Assembly: GCF_000740055.1 (NCBI RefSeq)
Contig: NZ_BBJM01000012.1
Coordinates: forward strand, 1 to 47,939
Reading direction: 5' to 3'
From: Secundilactobacillus oryzae JCM 18671
GTDB lineage: Bacteria > Bacillota > Bacilli > Lactobacillales > Lactobacillaceae
DNA: 47,939 bases
Positions 1-9,113 of this stretch are shown piece after piece. The notes beneath the pieces are model-generated. The model saw nothing but the letters and a program-made list of their open reading frames with translations. It searched no databases and had not been told where the DNA came from. A program made the translations under genes and the position numbers. Positions within the stretch are counted from its first letter, which is position 1. Each line of letters begins with the position of its first letter.

Positions 1-99
1 GTAATCACTCCCTATATTGGTTGGAATTAGCTACTACCATTGTAAGTGATTGCTTTGGGCTTTTTAATTTCTGTTCGGATTAATTATAGAATTTGCCTT

Positions 100-975
100 A
101 TGGAAATCAAAAATTTTTTATTGTTACTCCGACTATCAGAAGGCATTGGCATTCACGGCGAGAACTTAATCTATCAGTGGTTAGTCGAAAATGAGGTACC
201 GGAAACGATTGAACCGAACCTAGAGCAACTATGTCGGATTGCCCGATTACGTTCAGACCACGCTAAACGATTTCGCGAAAGCTTCAATGCCCAACGGCAA
301 AAACTTCACTTACAAAAGTTCCCAATGCAAATGAAATGGTTAACCATTCTAGATGCTGAGTATCCAGATCAGTTGCGTGAAATTTACCTGCCACCGATTG
401 TGCTGTTTTATTCTGGTAACCTTGAATTATTGACCAGTTCACACTTGCTGGGTGTTGTGGGCGCTAGGAAAGCCTCTGGCTACTCTATTCGCGTTTTGAA
501 GGACTTGGTTAGGCCGGCCGTTCAAACGGGACTGACGGTCGTTTCTGGGCTTGCTGAAGGCGTTGATCGACTGAGTCATCTCTGCGCCATTTCAGCTAAG
601 CAACCGACGATTGGCGTCATTGGGACCGGGTTGGACGTCTTTTATCCGAAAACCAATGTCGCGCTGCAAAACGAAATGAGCCGTTATCACCTGGTGCTAA
701 GTGAGTATGGACCGGGCGCTCGCGCGGAGCGACACCATTTTCCAGAACGAAATCGCATCATTGCGGGGTTGGTGCAGACCTTAATAGTGACGGAGGCCAA
801 GCACCAAAGTGGCAGTCTCATTACCGCCAACCTAGCCTTACAGGAAAATCGCAATGTTCTTGCGGTTCCCGGAAATATTGACCAGCCACTATCGGCCGGT
901 TGCAATGAGTTGATCAGTGCCGGTGCTAAACCAGTTCTAACCCCCCAAGATATTCTCGAAGAATTCACTATTTAG
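100..975 (+). CDS. dprA: DNA processing protein DprA (Smf)
   Basis: DprA binds incoming single-stranded DNA during natural transformation and loads RecA on it in the cytoplasm. The 291-residue protein has the DprA Rossmann-like core: GVVGARKASGYS, then VSGLAEGVDRLSH, GTGLDVFYP, and PERNRIIAGL followed by the SGSL segment, all in the expected order, after a helical N-terminal region. An in-frame GTG at 46 would add 18 residues (IALGFLISVRINYRICL after the start). I prefer the ATG at 100 because family members start with a sequence like MEIKNFLLLLRLSEG. No clear Shine-Dalgarno site precedes either start. It sits just before topA, the usual Firmicutes order (rnhB-dprA-topA). Identity is secure; the start is moderately sure. 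Confidence 0.93.
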   Translation: MEIKNFLLLLRLSEGIGIHGENLIYQWLVENEVPETIEPNLEQLCRIARLRSDHAKRFRESFNAQRQKLHLQKFPMQMKWLTILDAEYPDQLREIYLPPIVLFYSGNLELLTSSHLLGVVGARKASGYSIRVLKDLVRPAVQTGLTVVSGLAEGVDRLSHLCAISAKQPTIGVIGTGLDVFYPKTNVALQNEMSRYHLVLSEYGPGARAERHHFPERNRIIAGLVQTLIVTEAKHQSGSLITANLALQENRNVLAVPGNIDQPLSAGCNELISAGAKPVLTPQDILEEFTI

Positions 976-1009
976 CTTCTATTAATAGTAGGTTAGGGAG
1001 CGAAGGTAT

Positions 1010-1038
1010 TTGACTTTCTAAAAATCTTGAAATATGAT
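1010..1038 (+). promoter_or_regulatory. Probable sigma-A promoter of topA
   Basis: TTGACT at 1010-1015 and TATGAT at 1033-1038 are separated by exactly 17 bases, inside the dprA-topA gap and about 60 bases before the topA start. Each box differs from consensus at one base. Read from sequence only. Confidence 0.65.
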
Positions 1039-1096
1039 GTGAAAGAATTGGAAAGCGATACCGCTAATCTTTATTTGGAATTGAGGGAGTAACTTA

Positions 1097-3193
1097 ATGG
1101 CGACAACGAAGAAAAAATCGCGTGCAAAAACACAAAAGAAATTAGTAATTGTTGAATCTCCCGCAAAGGCGAAAACAATTGAAAAATACTTAGGCCGGAC
1201 TTACAAGGTAATGGCAAGTCTGGGCCATATTAGAGATTTACCCAAGAGTAAAATGGGTATTGATTTTGATAATGATTTTGAACCCCATTACATCTCGATT
1301 CGAGGTAAGGGTGACGTCATCAAAAAACTGAGATCAGAAGCGAAAAAAGCTAAACAAGTCTATCTCGCAGCTGACCCGGACCGTGAAGGTGAATCCATCG
1401 CTTGGCACTTGTCCTACTTGTTAGGGCTGGATGTTAATGATAAAAACCGCGTGGTCTTTAACGAAATTACCAAAGATACGGTTAAGGACGCATTTAAGTC
1501 ACCACGAAGCATCAACATGGACTTAGTGGACGCCCAACAAGCTCGTCGAATTTTAGACCGGTTAGTCGGTTACTCAATTTCACCATTGCTGTGGCAAAAG
1601 GTGAAGAAGGGCCTCAGTGCTGGACGAGTTCAATCAATCGCTTTGAAGTTAATCATTGATCGCGAAAATGAAATTAAGGCCTTTGAGCCAGTCGAATATT
1701 GGACCATCGACTCTGAGTTCAAAAAGGGACGTTCAAAGTTTATGGCCAGCTATTATGGTGTGAACGGCAAGAAAGTTGACTTGAACAACAACGATGATGT
1801 TCAAAAGATCTTAGGTCAATTAGACCGTGATGGTGATTTTGACATTACCAAGGTTGTAAAAAAAGAACGGAAACGGATGCCACAACCACCATTTACGACT
1901 AGTTCGATGCAACAAGAAGCGAACCGAAAGCTACGGTTCAGAACTCGTAAAACGATGATGGCAGCCCAACAGTTATATGAAGGAATCAATATTGGCGAGG
2001 GTGGTACTCAAGGTTTAATCACCTATATGCGTACCGACTCGACCCGGATTTCATCAATTGCCAAGCACGAAGCTTCACAGTTCCTACATGAGAAGTACGG
2101 TGCTGAGTATGCTGCAACGAAACCCGTTAAAGGTAAGTTGCCAGAAGGGGCCCAGGATGCCCATGAGGCGATTCGTCCTAGTTCGGTCTTTAGAACGCCG
2201 GCGAGCCTTAAAGATTATCTTTCAAACGACCAGTTCAAGTTGTACCAATTAATCTGGAACCGCTTCGTGGCCAGTCAAATGACGCCAGCAGTCATGGATA
2301 CGATGGCAGTCACTATCGAACAAAACAAAGTGATGTTTCGGGCCAACGGTTCAAAGCTGAAGTTTGATGGGTTCCTTAAGATTTACAACAGTGACAAGGA
2401 AAAAGATAATCTATTACCTGACCTCAATGAGGGCGACACCGTCAAGCTAAGTAAGACGGATCCCGCCCAACACTTTACCCAGCCACCTGCACGTTACAGT
2501 GAAGCGAACTTGATCAAGGCGCTGGAAGAAAACGGGGTTGGTCGTCCTTCAACCTACGCACCAACGTTGGACACCATTCAACGTCGTTACTACGTGAAGC
2601 TTAATGCCCGGCGCTTCGAGCCAACCGAGTTAGGTGAAATCGTTAACGGTATTATCTTGGACTACTTCCCAGACATCGTGAACATCGACTTTACAGCGAA
2701 CCTGGAAAAGGATCTCGATGGTGTTGAAGAAGGCGACAAGAACTGGGTTCAAGTCATCAAGGAATTCTACAAACCATTCTCTAAAGAGGTGGAACATGCT
2801 ACCGAAGACTTGGAGAAGGTACAGATTAAAGAAGAGCTTGCTGGCTTCGACTGTGAAGTCTGTGGCTCGCCGATGGTCGTTAAAATGGGTAAGTACGGTA
2901 AGTTCTATGCCTGTTCAAGATTCCCAGATTGCCGTAACACCCAAGCAATCGTTAAAGAAATCGGCGTGATTTGTCCTAAGTGTCATAAGGGTCAAGTCAT
3001 CGAACGGAAATCGAAGAAGAACCGAATCTTTTATGGTTGTTCAAGATATCCAGACTGTGACTTTGTCTCGTGGGATAAGCCAGTCGGCCGTGATTGTCCT
3101 AAGGATGGTCACTTCTTAGTCGAAAAGAAGGTTAAGGGCGGCCTCCAGGTCATCTGTCCTAATGGCGATTACGAAGAACCCGTTCAAAATTAA
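1097..3193 (+). CDS. topA: DNA topoisomerase I (type IA)
   Basis: TopA relaxes negative supercoils by transient single-strand cleavage. The 698-residue protein shows the Toprim domain at residues 15-130 ([17 protein letters not shown] with the catalytic Glu; AADPDREGE with the acidic metal ligands) and the catalytic tyrosine Y310 in [14 protein letters not shown]. The C-terminus carries two four-cysteine zinc ribbons at about 586-612 and 626-654, and a degenerate third at 667-687 that keeps only two cysteines. The length is normal for Firmicutes. ATG at 1097 follows a good GAGGGAG site. It has its own promoter and a strong terminator, so it is probably transcribed alone. In relatives it is usually followed closely by trmFO/xerC; here the EPS island follows. 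Confidence 0.97.
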   Translation: MATTKKKSRAKTQKKLVIVESPAKAKTIEKYLGRTYKVMASLGHIRDLPKSKMGIDFDNDFEPHYISIRGKGDVIKKLRSEAKKAKQVYLAADPDREGESIAWHLSYLLGLDVNDKNRVVFNEITKDTVKDAFKSPRSINMDLVDAQQARRILDRLVGYSISPLLWQKVKKGLSAGRVQSIALKLIIDRENEIKAFEPVEYWTIDSEFKKGRSKFMASYYGVNGKKVDLNNNDDVQKILGQLDRDGDFDITKVVKKERKRMPQPPFTTSSMQQEANRKLRFRTRKTMMAAQQLYEGINIGEGGTQGLITYMRTDSTRISSIAKHEASQFLHEKYGAEYAATKPVKGKLPEGAQDAHEAIRPSSVFRTPASLKDYLSNDQFKLYQLIWNRFVASQMTPAVMDTMAVTIEQNKVMFRANGSKLKFDGFLKIYNSDKEKDNLLPDLNEGDTVKLSKTDPAQHFTQPPARYSEANLIKALEENGVGRPSTYAPTLDTIQRRYYVKLNARRFEPTELGEIVNGIILDYFPDIVNIDFTANLEKDLDGVEEGDKNWVQVIKEFYKPFSKEVEHATEDLEKVQIKEELAGFDCEVCGSPMVVKMGKYGKFYACSRFPDCRNTQAIVKEIGVICPKCHKGQVIERKSKKNRIFYGCSRYPDCDFVSWDKPVGRDCPKDGHFLVEKKVKGGLQVICPNGDYEEPVQN

Positions 3194-3209
3194 TTGCTTA
3201 TAAAACGAA

Positions 3210-3257
3210 AGACTCACTAATCGATGCACATGCATCTGATTAATGAGTCTTTTTTTT
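3210..3257 (+). terminator. Rho-independent terminator of topA
   Basis: A long hairpin has arms AGACTCACTAATCGATGCA and TGCATCTGATTAATGAGTCT, nearly fully complementary, and is followed by eight T. It ends the topA transcript and insulates it from the EPS operon. Confidence 0.9.
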
Positions 3258-3616
3258 GCGAAAATTCTCAATAAAATGTTTAATTTGTTGAATTTTTTGC
3301 AATTATTTTATTTATCCATTTCTAAGATATAGCTTACCCTAATCATAGGTAGCGCTTATCCAGCTGTATCATGACTATAATAAGGTTTGTTGAACAGCTG
3401 TGTCTGAATTCGAAAATGATTGAAACCGATTTTATGAATCTTTTCTCATCAAAATTGTATTTTTATGGGCGAAAACCCGTTCTCTTGCCATTGTCGATTA
3501 TTTAAAAAGATGATAAAGTACTTAAGTTAGGTATAAATTCTTAATTAAATTTAAGGATTTTACCGTGGAGATACGTAGGTCCATAAATACACAAAGAAAT
3601 TGAGTTGATAAATTTT
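3258..3616 (+). promoter_or_regulatory. EPS operon leader and putative promoter region
   Basis: About 360 AT-rich bases hold no convincing gene. A weak promoter can be read at 3491-3519 (TTGTCG, 17 bases, TAAAGT), roughly 100 bases before the first EPS gene. A stray TATAAT lies at 3375-3380 without a matching -35. Two direct copies of CAGCTGT with similar flanks (3361-3367 and 3395-3401) lie 34 bases apart. A cre-like sequence (CcpA site) with two mismatches, ATTGAAACCGATTTTATG, is at 3419-3436. These are candidate control sites for the EPS operon. None is certain. Confidence 0.35.
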
Positions 3617-4369
3617 ATGAATACAGAAAGCGCAGGAGTTATTTCATTCGGCGAAATCTTGCTGACGTTGCGCAAGCACATTATGTTAATCCTTGGTACC
3701 ACGGTGGTTGTTACACTGGTTGCTGCCATTGTCACCGTCTTTTTCATGACACCTAAGTACACGTCGGGTACTCAAATATTGGTCAATCGAAAGATGTCTG
3801 CTGAAATGGCGGGAGCTCAACTGCAAGCTAACCAAGCTGATATTCAAATGATCAATACATACAAAGATATCATCACTAGCCCGGTAGTTCGGTCCAGTGT
3901 TGAAAAGCAATCCAATAACCTCCCGGGGGCTACTGATAGTGAAGTTTCAGTAGCAACCCAAACGAACTCACAGGTCTTTACGATTAACGTGACGTCAACT
4001 GATCCGTTCACTTCAGCCTTTGTCGCAAACAAAACCGCGCAAGTGTTTAAAAAGCGGATTGTGAAGATGATGAGTATTAATAACGTAACGATTGTTTCAA
4101 AGGCGAAGGCTAATAAGCAGCCTGTATCACCAAAAACAAAGCTCAACTTGTTAGCCGGTCTGGTACTAGGTTTGATTTTGGGAATTGGCTTAGCCTTCCT
4201 AAGTGAGTTTAACGACAAGACGGTTAAGGATGAGAAATTCCTGACCGAAACATTAGGACTTAACAGTCTTGGGATTATCAATGAAATTGAGCAAAAGGAA
4301 ATCAATCGCTTGATTCAGAGAAAATCTGGTGGAATCGAAAGATCCAGCACACATCGTAGAAGGGTCTAG
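3617..4369 (+). CDS. CpsC/Wzd-like chain-length and tyrosine-kinase adaptor
   Basis: This is a Wzz-superfamily membrane protein that activates the BY-kinase encoded next and helps set polysaccharide chain length. The 250-residue protein has a transmembrane helix at about 23-44, an extracellular Wzz-type middle, the proline-rich QPVSPKTK motif, and a second transmembrane helix at about 173-196. A short cytoplasmic tail follows, rich in basic residues. The topology and length match CpsC/EpsC/YwqC proteins of Gram-positive bacteria. The gene ends eight bases before the kinase gene. I chose ATG 3617 (MNTESAGV); an in-frame TTG at 3605 would add four residues, and neither has a good ribosome site. 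The family is clear; the exact repeat unit it serves is unknown. Confidence 0.9.
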   Translation: MNTESAGVISFGEILLTLRKHIMLILGTTVVVTLVAAIVTVFFMTPKYTSGTQILVNRKMSAEMAGAQLQANQADIQMINTYKDIITSPVVRSSVEKQSNNLPGATDSEVSVATQTNSQVFTINVTSTDPFTSAFVANKTAQVFKKRIVKMMSINNVTIVSKAKANKQPVSPKTKLNLLAGLVLGLILGIGLAFLSEFNDKTVKDEKFLTETLGLNSLGIINEIEQKEINRLIQRKSGGIERSSTHRRRV

Positions 4370-4377
4370 GTGAGCAA

Positions 4378-5121
4378 ATGCCATTATTTAGAAGAAAACG
4401 TAAAATTAATAATGATAGTCTTAAAAACGGTGTTGGCTTAGTCGCCATCGACGATTCCAAGTCAATCGTAGCGGAACAGTTTAGAACTGTTCGGACGAAC
4501 ATCCAGTTTTCATCAGTGGATGAACAAGTTCAAACGCTCTTGATTACCTCCTCCGATCCATCAGAAGGGAAATCGACCGTTTCAATGAACTTGGCAGCCG
4601 TTTGGGCACAACAAGGCCAAAAGGTATTAGTTCTAGATGCCGATCTTCGTCGACCAACGGTTCACCGGACATTTAGCCTATCCAATCGGGCGGGATTATC
4701 AACCTACCTAAGTCATTTGGCTAGTTATGAAGATATTATTCAAGAGTCGGGAATGGAGAACTTATCCGTCATTACCAGTGGTCCGATTCCACCAAATCCC
4801 GCTGAATTATTGAACTCAAAGGGATTAAGTGACTTGTTAGAACAATTGAAGGCTAACTTTGACGTTGTCATTCTAGATGCACCGCCTGTTAACACGGTTA
4901 CGGATGCTCAGTTGCTTGCCCATAAAACGGATGGCGTTATTTTAGTGGTTCCTCAGGGAATTGCTGAAAAGAGTAGTGTGGCTCATGCCGTTGATATGCT
5001 CAAAAAGGTGCATGCAAATATTTTAGGAACAGTCATGAATCGGTTCCAATCAAGTAAAGCTGCTGGCTATTACGGTGGTTACTACGGTGGTTATTATGGG
5101 GTAGATGAGAAGAATGATTGA
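4378..5121 (+). CDS. CpsD/Wze-like tyrosine autokinase (BY-kinase)
   Basis: This cytoplasmic bacterial tyrosine kinase autophosphorylates a C-terminal tyrosine cluster and works with the Wzz-like adaptor upstream. The 247 residues contain Walker A (SSDPSEGKST, about 58-67), Walker A' (VLVLDADLRRP, 83-93) and Walker B (VVILDAPP, 163-170). The tail carries three YY pairs in a YYGG repeat near residues 230-242, the usual phosphorylation cluster. As in other Gram-positive systems, the kinase and membrane activator are separate proteins. The 3' end overlaps the phosphatase gene by eight bases, which suggests translational coupling. Confidence is high. Confidence 0.94.
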   Translation: MPLFRRKRKINNDSLKNGVGLVAIDDSKSIVAEQFRTVRTNIQFSSVDEQVQTLLITSSDPSEGKSTVSMNLAAVWAQQGQKVLVLDADLRRPTVHRTFSLSNRAGLSTYLSHLASYEDIIQESGMENLSVITSGPIPPNPAELLNSKGLSDLLEQLKANFDVVILDAPPVNTVTDAQLLAHKTDGVILVVPQGIAEKSSVAHAVDMLKKVHANILGTVMNRFQSSKAAGYYGGYYGGYYGVDEKND

Positions 5122-5893
5122 TCTACATTCTCATATCTTACCCGGAGTTGATGACGGTTCACCTGATATGGCGACTTCACTAAAACTAGCAGAGGCTGCC
5201 GTTAAACAGGGAATTACACATATGCTCTTGACGCCACATCACATGGATGGCGAGTTTATCAACCATAAAGCCGACGTTATTGAGAAAACGGCACAGTTTC
5301 AAGCAGAACTCAATGCGCATGATATTCCATTAACTGTTTTTCCGGGCCAGGAAGTTCACATCTCCGGTGAATTAATACAAGCGATTGACGATGATGATAT
5401 TTTGTTCGCTGATGAGGATAATCAATACTTAATTCTGGAGTTACCACATAACGAAATTCCAGAGTATACGGATAAGCTATTGTTTGAGCTCCAGGCAAGG
5501 GGAATTACGCCTGTAATCGTTCATCCAGAGCGGAATCAAGGCTTTATCAAACATCCTGATAAGCTATATCAGTATGTCGAGCAGGGGTGTTTAACCCAAC
5601 TAACGACGACCAGTTATATCGGGGGCTTTGGTCCAGAGATTCAAAAGTTTACAGGTCAAATTATTGATAGCAATTTAGGCTTTGTCTTTGCTTCAGATGC
5701 TCATAATTTTAAGGGAAGAAGCTTTAAAATGGTGCAGGCGTTCGAACTTTTGGCAGAGACTAAAGGCAAAGCATTTGCAGAACAGTACATTGAGAATGCT
5801 AAAGCAATTCTCAATGGAGACAGCATCATCCCTAGGGAAATACATCATGTTCGGAGTCAGAAAAAGCGAAAAAAGTTTTGGGGACTTTTTTAA
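5114..5893 (+). CDS. CpsB/YwqE-like PHP-family tyrosine-protein phosphatase
   Basis: This manganese-dependent phosphatase of the PHP family removes phosphate from the CpsD tyrosine tail. The N-terminus MIDLHSHILPGVDDG carries the first HxH metal motif. TPHHMDG, VHPERN and ASDAH supply further metal ligands. The length of 259 residues is typical. The track-style start at 5105 would add MRR; I prefer ATG 5114 because family members begin MIDLHSH. It overlaps the kinase stop by eight bases. Together with the two genes before it, it makes a complete phosphoregulatory module, and it is the intact copy; a broken paralog follows directly. Confidence is high. Confidence 0.93.
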   Translation: MIDLHSHILPGVDDGSPDMATSLKLAEAAVKQGITHMLLTPHHMDGEFINHKADVIEKTAQFQAELNAHDIPLTVFPGQEVHISGELIQAIDDDDILFADEDNQYLILELPHNEIPEYTDKLLFELQARGITPVIVHPERNQGFIKHPDKLYQYVEQGCLTQLTTTSYIGGFGPEIQKFTGQIIDSNLGFVFASDAHNFKGRSFKMVQAFELLAETKGKAFAEQYIENAKAILNGDSIIPREIHHVRSQKKRKKFWGLF

Positions 5894-5934
5894 TTAACGA
5901 TTGAAGACGTTTTTTAAATAAGGAGTGTTTGATT

Positions 5935-6386
5935 ATGAAAGTAAATGGGTATAGCAATCAGCGAATACACCAGCTTGATAAAGAAGATATTTATAGTCGT
6001 CATGTCTATTACGACGTCAAGCGAGCTTTTGAACGGAATGCTCAAATTATTGCTGAACCGCAACGATTATACAAGTTGGTCGAGGATGGGGTCTTGGCAC
6101 AGGTTACGGCCACCAGTCCAGTTTAGTAGGTACTTTTGGGGAACAAGTCCAGCGAACCGCAAAAGAATTCGTTAAGTGTGGTTTAGTTCAAGTGGTCGCA
6201 TCAGATGCGCATACGCTGAAAAATCGGGGCTTTGCTATGACCAAGGCTTATGACGTATTAAATGAGATGAATTAGGAATATCCTGGACGTTTTGCAACCA
6301 ACGCTCGGGATTTGTTGAATGGTGAACAGATTGATATTGGCAGAATTGAGATGCCACGAAAACAGCGAAAGCACTGGTTGTTTTAA
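5935..6386 (+). pseudogene. Decayed second CpsB-type phosphatase gene
   Basis: Two reading frames together give a C-terminal half of a CpsB-like PHP phosphatase. The first frame reads ERNAQIIAEPQRLYKLVEDG and then VLAQVTATSP, aligning with ERNQGFIKHPDKLYQYVEQG of the intact neighbour. A one-base frameshift near 6117-6123 follows. The second frame continues SLVGTFGEQVQRTAKEF and VVASDAHTLKNRG, has an in-frame TAG at 6273-6275, and ends RKQRKHWLF. The metal-binding N-terminal half (HSHILPG and following) is missing and replaced by about 30 unrelated residues. A fair ribosome site (AAGGAGTG) still precedes ATG 5935. This is a paralog in advanced decay, not a working enzyme. Confidence 0.85.
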
Positions 6387-6403
6387 AAGAAGGAGCGAGT
6401 TAA

Positions 6404-7351
6404 ATGAAAGCATTAGTAACTGGAGGAGCGGGATTTATTGGTTCCCACCTTGTGGATCACTTGGTATCAGAAGGTTTGGACGTTGTCGTAGTTGATAACT
6501 TGTCCATGGGGGACTTACATAATATTAAGCATCAGGATGAAGTCACTATTTATGTTGAAGATGTCCGCAACGAAAAATTCATGCAACAATTGCTACAGGA
6601 AGAACAGCCTGATTATATTTACTTTTTAGCAGCTGTTGCTAGTGTGGCCGATTCGATTGAACGTCCAGCTGAAACCCATTCAGTGAATCAAACTGCAGTA
6701 TTCAATATGTTGGAATATATTCGGAAGACTAATTTACCAATTAAACAGTTCCTATTTACGTCTTCGGCAGCGGTTTATGGTAATCTTCCAGAATTGCCTA
6801 AGAAAGAAGACTCACGAGTCGATCCACTATCACCATATGCGATTGATAAGTATGCAACGGAACGCTTTGTCTTGGCGTATGGTGAGCTATATGATTTGCC
6901 AACGGTCTGCGTTAGATTTTTCAATGTGTATGGTCCGGGTCAAAATCCTAGTTCACCGTACTCAGGTGTTTTGTCGATTTTAACGGATTGTTTGCAAAAT
7001 AATAAGCCTTTTACATTATACGGTGATGGTAGCCAGACACGTGACTTCGTTTATGTTGAAGATGTGATTCAGGCGCTTTGGCTGATTACCAAGAGTAAAA
7101 CGGCACATGAGGTGTTCAATATTGCAAACGGTAATGAAACCAGTCTAAATTCAATTATTGAGACATACGAAAAGGTAGCAGGAATTTCATTAAAAGTAAA
7201 AATGATGCCAGGCCGTGATGGGGAAGTAAAACGTTCGGTAGCTAATATCGGTAAGTTAGTTAAATTAGGTTATACAACAAAATGGTCATTAGAATCAGGA
7301 TTAAACAAATATTGGGAAGGGGCACAACAAAGTGAAACAAGTCGAAATTAA
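6404..7351 (+). CDS. NAD-dependent nucleotide-sugar epimerase (SDR family)
   Basis: This is an extended short-chain dehydrogenase/reductase, most like UDP-glucose (or UDP-N-acetylglucosamine) 4-epimerases and relatives that supply sugars for EPS. The 315 residues show the NAD-binding GGAGFIGSH at 7-15, TSSAAVYG with the catalytic Ser/Thr region at 119-126, the YxxxK pair Y145/K149, and a C-terminal substrate domain (NVYGPGQ; GDGSQTRDFVYVEDV). An AGAAGGAG site precedes ATG 6404. Its last 20 bases overlap the start of the priming transferase gene, so the two are coupled. The exact substrate cannot be told from sequence; dTDP-glucose dehydratase is less likely given the separate RmlB genes. Confidence 0.86.
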   Translation: MKALVTGGAGFIGSHLVDHLVSEGLDVVVVDNLSMGDLHNIKHQDEVTIYVEDVRNEKFMQQLLQEEQPDYIYFLAAVASVADSIERPAETHSVNQTAVFNMLEYIRKTNLPIKQFLFTSSAAVYGNLPELPKKEDSRVDPLSPYAIDKYATERFVLAYGELYDLPTVCVRFFNVYGPGQNPSSPYSGVLSILTDCLQNNKPFTLYGDGSQTRDFVYVEDVIQALWLITKSKTAHEVFNIANGNETSLNSIIETYEKVAGISLKVKMMPGRDGEVKRSVANIGKLVKLGYTTKWSLESGLNKYWEGAQQSETSRN

Positions 7352-8009
7352 TGAAATAGTCAAAGTTGGTCGTGTTCAACCCCAGACAAACTACCACTTT
7401 CCAATGATGATTGGAAAACCAGTTTCCGGTTGGAAATTGGTTGTGAAACGAGTTTTTGATTTGATTGTTGGGTTAATTGGTACAGTCTTGAGTTCACCGA
7501 TTGTTTTGGTGTTTGCTATTTTTGTGAAGCTGACATCTAAGGGCCCAGCCTTTTATAAGCAAGAACGAGTTGGGCTGATGGGAAAGAGCTTTAATGTAAT
7601 TAAGCTGCGGTCTATGTATCAGGATGCTGAAGCGCGAACGGGTGCGGTTTGGGCCCAAAAGAATGATCCGCGAATTACGCCCATTGGTCGGTTTATGCGA
7701 AAAACTCGTTTAGACGAATTACCGCAATTTTGGAATGTGTTAAAAGGTGATATGAGTTTGGTGGGACCGCGACCAGAACGACCAGTACTAACCGAGGAGT
7801 TTAGTCGTCAATTTTCAGATTTCCCTAAACGGTTACGAATTATTCCTGGTATTACAGGGTATGCACAAATTAATGGTGGCTACGATATTATGCCAGATGA
7901 GAAATGTAAGCTGGATAATTACTATATTGAACATTTTTCGGTTTGGTTCGATATTAAAATGTTATTTGGAACTGTCAAAATTGTGTTTACTGGGGGTGGG
8001 GCGCGATAG
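7332..8009 (+). CDS. Undecaprenyl-phosphate sugar phosphotransferase (priming transferase)
   Basis: This enzyme starts each repeat unit by moving a hexose-1-phosphate from a UDP-sugar to undecaprenyl phosphate at the membrane. The 225 residues belong to the bacterial sugar transferase (PF02397-type) family. One hydrophobic helix lies at about 43-66, followed by the conserved GPAFYKQERVG, FNVIKLRSM, DELPQFWNVLKGDMS and VGPRPERP blocks. It is the short form without the extra N-terminal helices of WbaP. It starts at GTG 7332 inside the epimerase gene. The sugar (glucose, galactose or an N-acetyl sugar) cannot be assigned. Its stop codon TAG overlaps by one base the GTG start of the next glycosyltransferase. 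Confidence 0.93.
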   Translation: MKQVEINEIVKVGRVQPQTNYHFPMMIGKPVSGWKLVVKRVFDLIVGLIGTVLSSPIVLVFAIFVKLTSKGPAFYKQERVGLMGKSFNVIKLRSMYQDAEARTGAVWAQKNDPRITPIGRFMRKTRLDELPQFWNVLKGDMSLVGPRPERPVLTEEFSRQFSDFPKRLRIIPGITGYAQINGGYDIMPDEKCKLDNYYIEHFSVWFDIKMLFGTVKIVFTGGGAR

Positions 8010-9094
8010 TGAAGATTGTTTATGTAATTACGCAGGCAACTTGGGGTGGGGCGCAAGCTCATCTATATAGCTTAATAAAGTATCAGGCTGCGATTGGTAA
8101 CAATATCACACTGGTTTGTGGGAGTAGTGGACGGTTAAGTGAACAAATAAAAAAAGAGTTCCATTCTGTTGAGGTAATCTCAATTTCTAGTCTTGTACGT
8201 CGTATTTCACCAATTAATGACTTAAAAGCCGTCCATGCATTAAGAGGATTACTGCGCAATATACGACCAGACATTGTGCATTTACATTCTTCAAAGGCTG
8301 GTATGGTTGGAAGACTTGCAGCCGCTGGGTTGTCAATGAAAGTGATTTTTACAGTACACGGATGGGGATTCACACCGGGTGTAGGCACCAAACGTCAGAT
8401 TTTAATGAAATATATTGAAAAAATATTACAGCCGTTGGCAACATATTATATCTGTGTTTCCAAATTTGATTATGATTTGGGTGTGAAAAATCGTGTTATT
8501 ACAGCAAAGCATCCAGGATTCGTCATACATAATGGCGTTTCAGAGTTGAGTTTTCCAGTAAAAAAACGGGAGTCATTTGTTTTGTCGATGGCTGCACGTT
8601 TTGATGTGCCAAAAAGACAAGATGTAGTGATTAGAGCATTGTCGTATATACCTGATGATGTCCCGATTGTATGTAATTTTCTTGGTGATGGTCCTCTTGT
8701 TCAAGAATGTAAAAGCTTAGCCCAAAGTTTACACGTCGGTTCAAAAGTTAAATTTTATGGTGTTGTTGATAATGTTCAGAAGTATTATAGCCAGTCAGAT
8801 GCGGCCATTTTAATTTCTGATTATGAAGCACTACCAATCAGTTTAGTTGAGGCGTTGGCACAAAGTTTACCAATAGTTGCCTCTAATGTAGGTGGAATCA
8901 ATGAATTGATAGACCGTAATGGCTTTTTGGTTAAGAATGATCCCCAAGAAATTTCGGAAAAGCTTCTTTTACTATACAAATCAAATCAGATTGATGAAAT
9001 AAAGAATAATTCTTATGAGATGTATCAACGACATTACACTGAGAGTGAAATGCTTGAAGAAACACAAGATTGTTATTTGCGATGCCTGGCATAA
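8009..9094 (+). CDS. Glycosyltransferase family 4 protein
   Basis: This GT-B fold glycosyltransferase probably adds the second sugar to the lipid-linked unit. The 361 residues have an N-terminal acceptor domain (ITQATWGGAQAHLYSLI; DIVHLHSSKAG) and the C-terminal GT1/GT4 nucleotide-sugar domain. The latter holds the EX7E-type motif region: SDYEALPISLVEALA followed by PIVASNVGGINELI. It starts at GTG 8009, which shares one base with the preceding stop, so it is translationally coupled. From here to about 17560 the DNA is clearly more AT-rich than the flanking housekeeping genes, a usual mark of EPS specificity regions. Donor and acceptor sugars are unknown. Confidence 0.9.
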   Translation: MKIVYVITQATWGGAQAHLYSLIKYQAAIGNNITLVCGSSGRLSEQIKKEFHSVEVISISSLVRRISPINDLKAVHALRGLLRNIRPDIVHLHSSKAGMVGRLAAAGLSMKVIFTVHGWGFTPGVGTKRQILMKYIEKILQPLATYYICVSKFDYDLGVKNRVITAKHPGFVIHNGVSELSFPVKKRESFVLSMAARFDVPKRQDVVIRALSYIPDDVPIVCNFLGDGPLVQECKSLAQSLHVGSKVKFYGVVDNVQKYYSQSDAAILISDYEALPISLVEALAQSLPIVASNVGGINELIDRNGFLVKNDPQEISEKLLLLYKSNQIDEIKNNSYEMYQRHYTESEMLEETQDCYLRCLA

Positions 9095-9113
9095 TGGAAG
9101 GAGAGTATTGCCA

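Noticed and set aside
46-99. GTG at 46 as the dprA start
   Set aside because: It would add 18 residues not typical of DprA; homology begins at ATG 100.
687-968. Minus-strand frame inside dprA, and the many similar antisense frames across the window
   Set aside because: They lie opposite clear genes, have no ribosome sites or recognisable sequence, and are shadows of coding bias.
5038-5110. Short tandem repeats (TAYTAYGGTGGT) as a variable repeat locus
   Set aside because: They encode the normal tyrosine-rich tail of BY-kinases and are only three units long.
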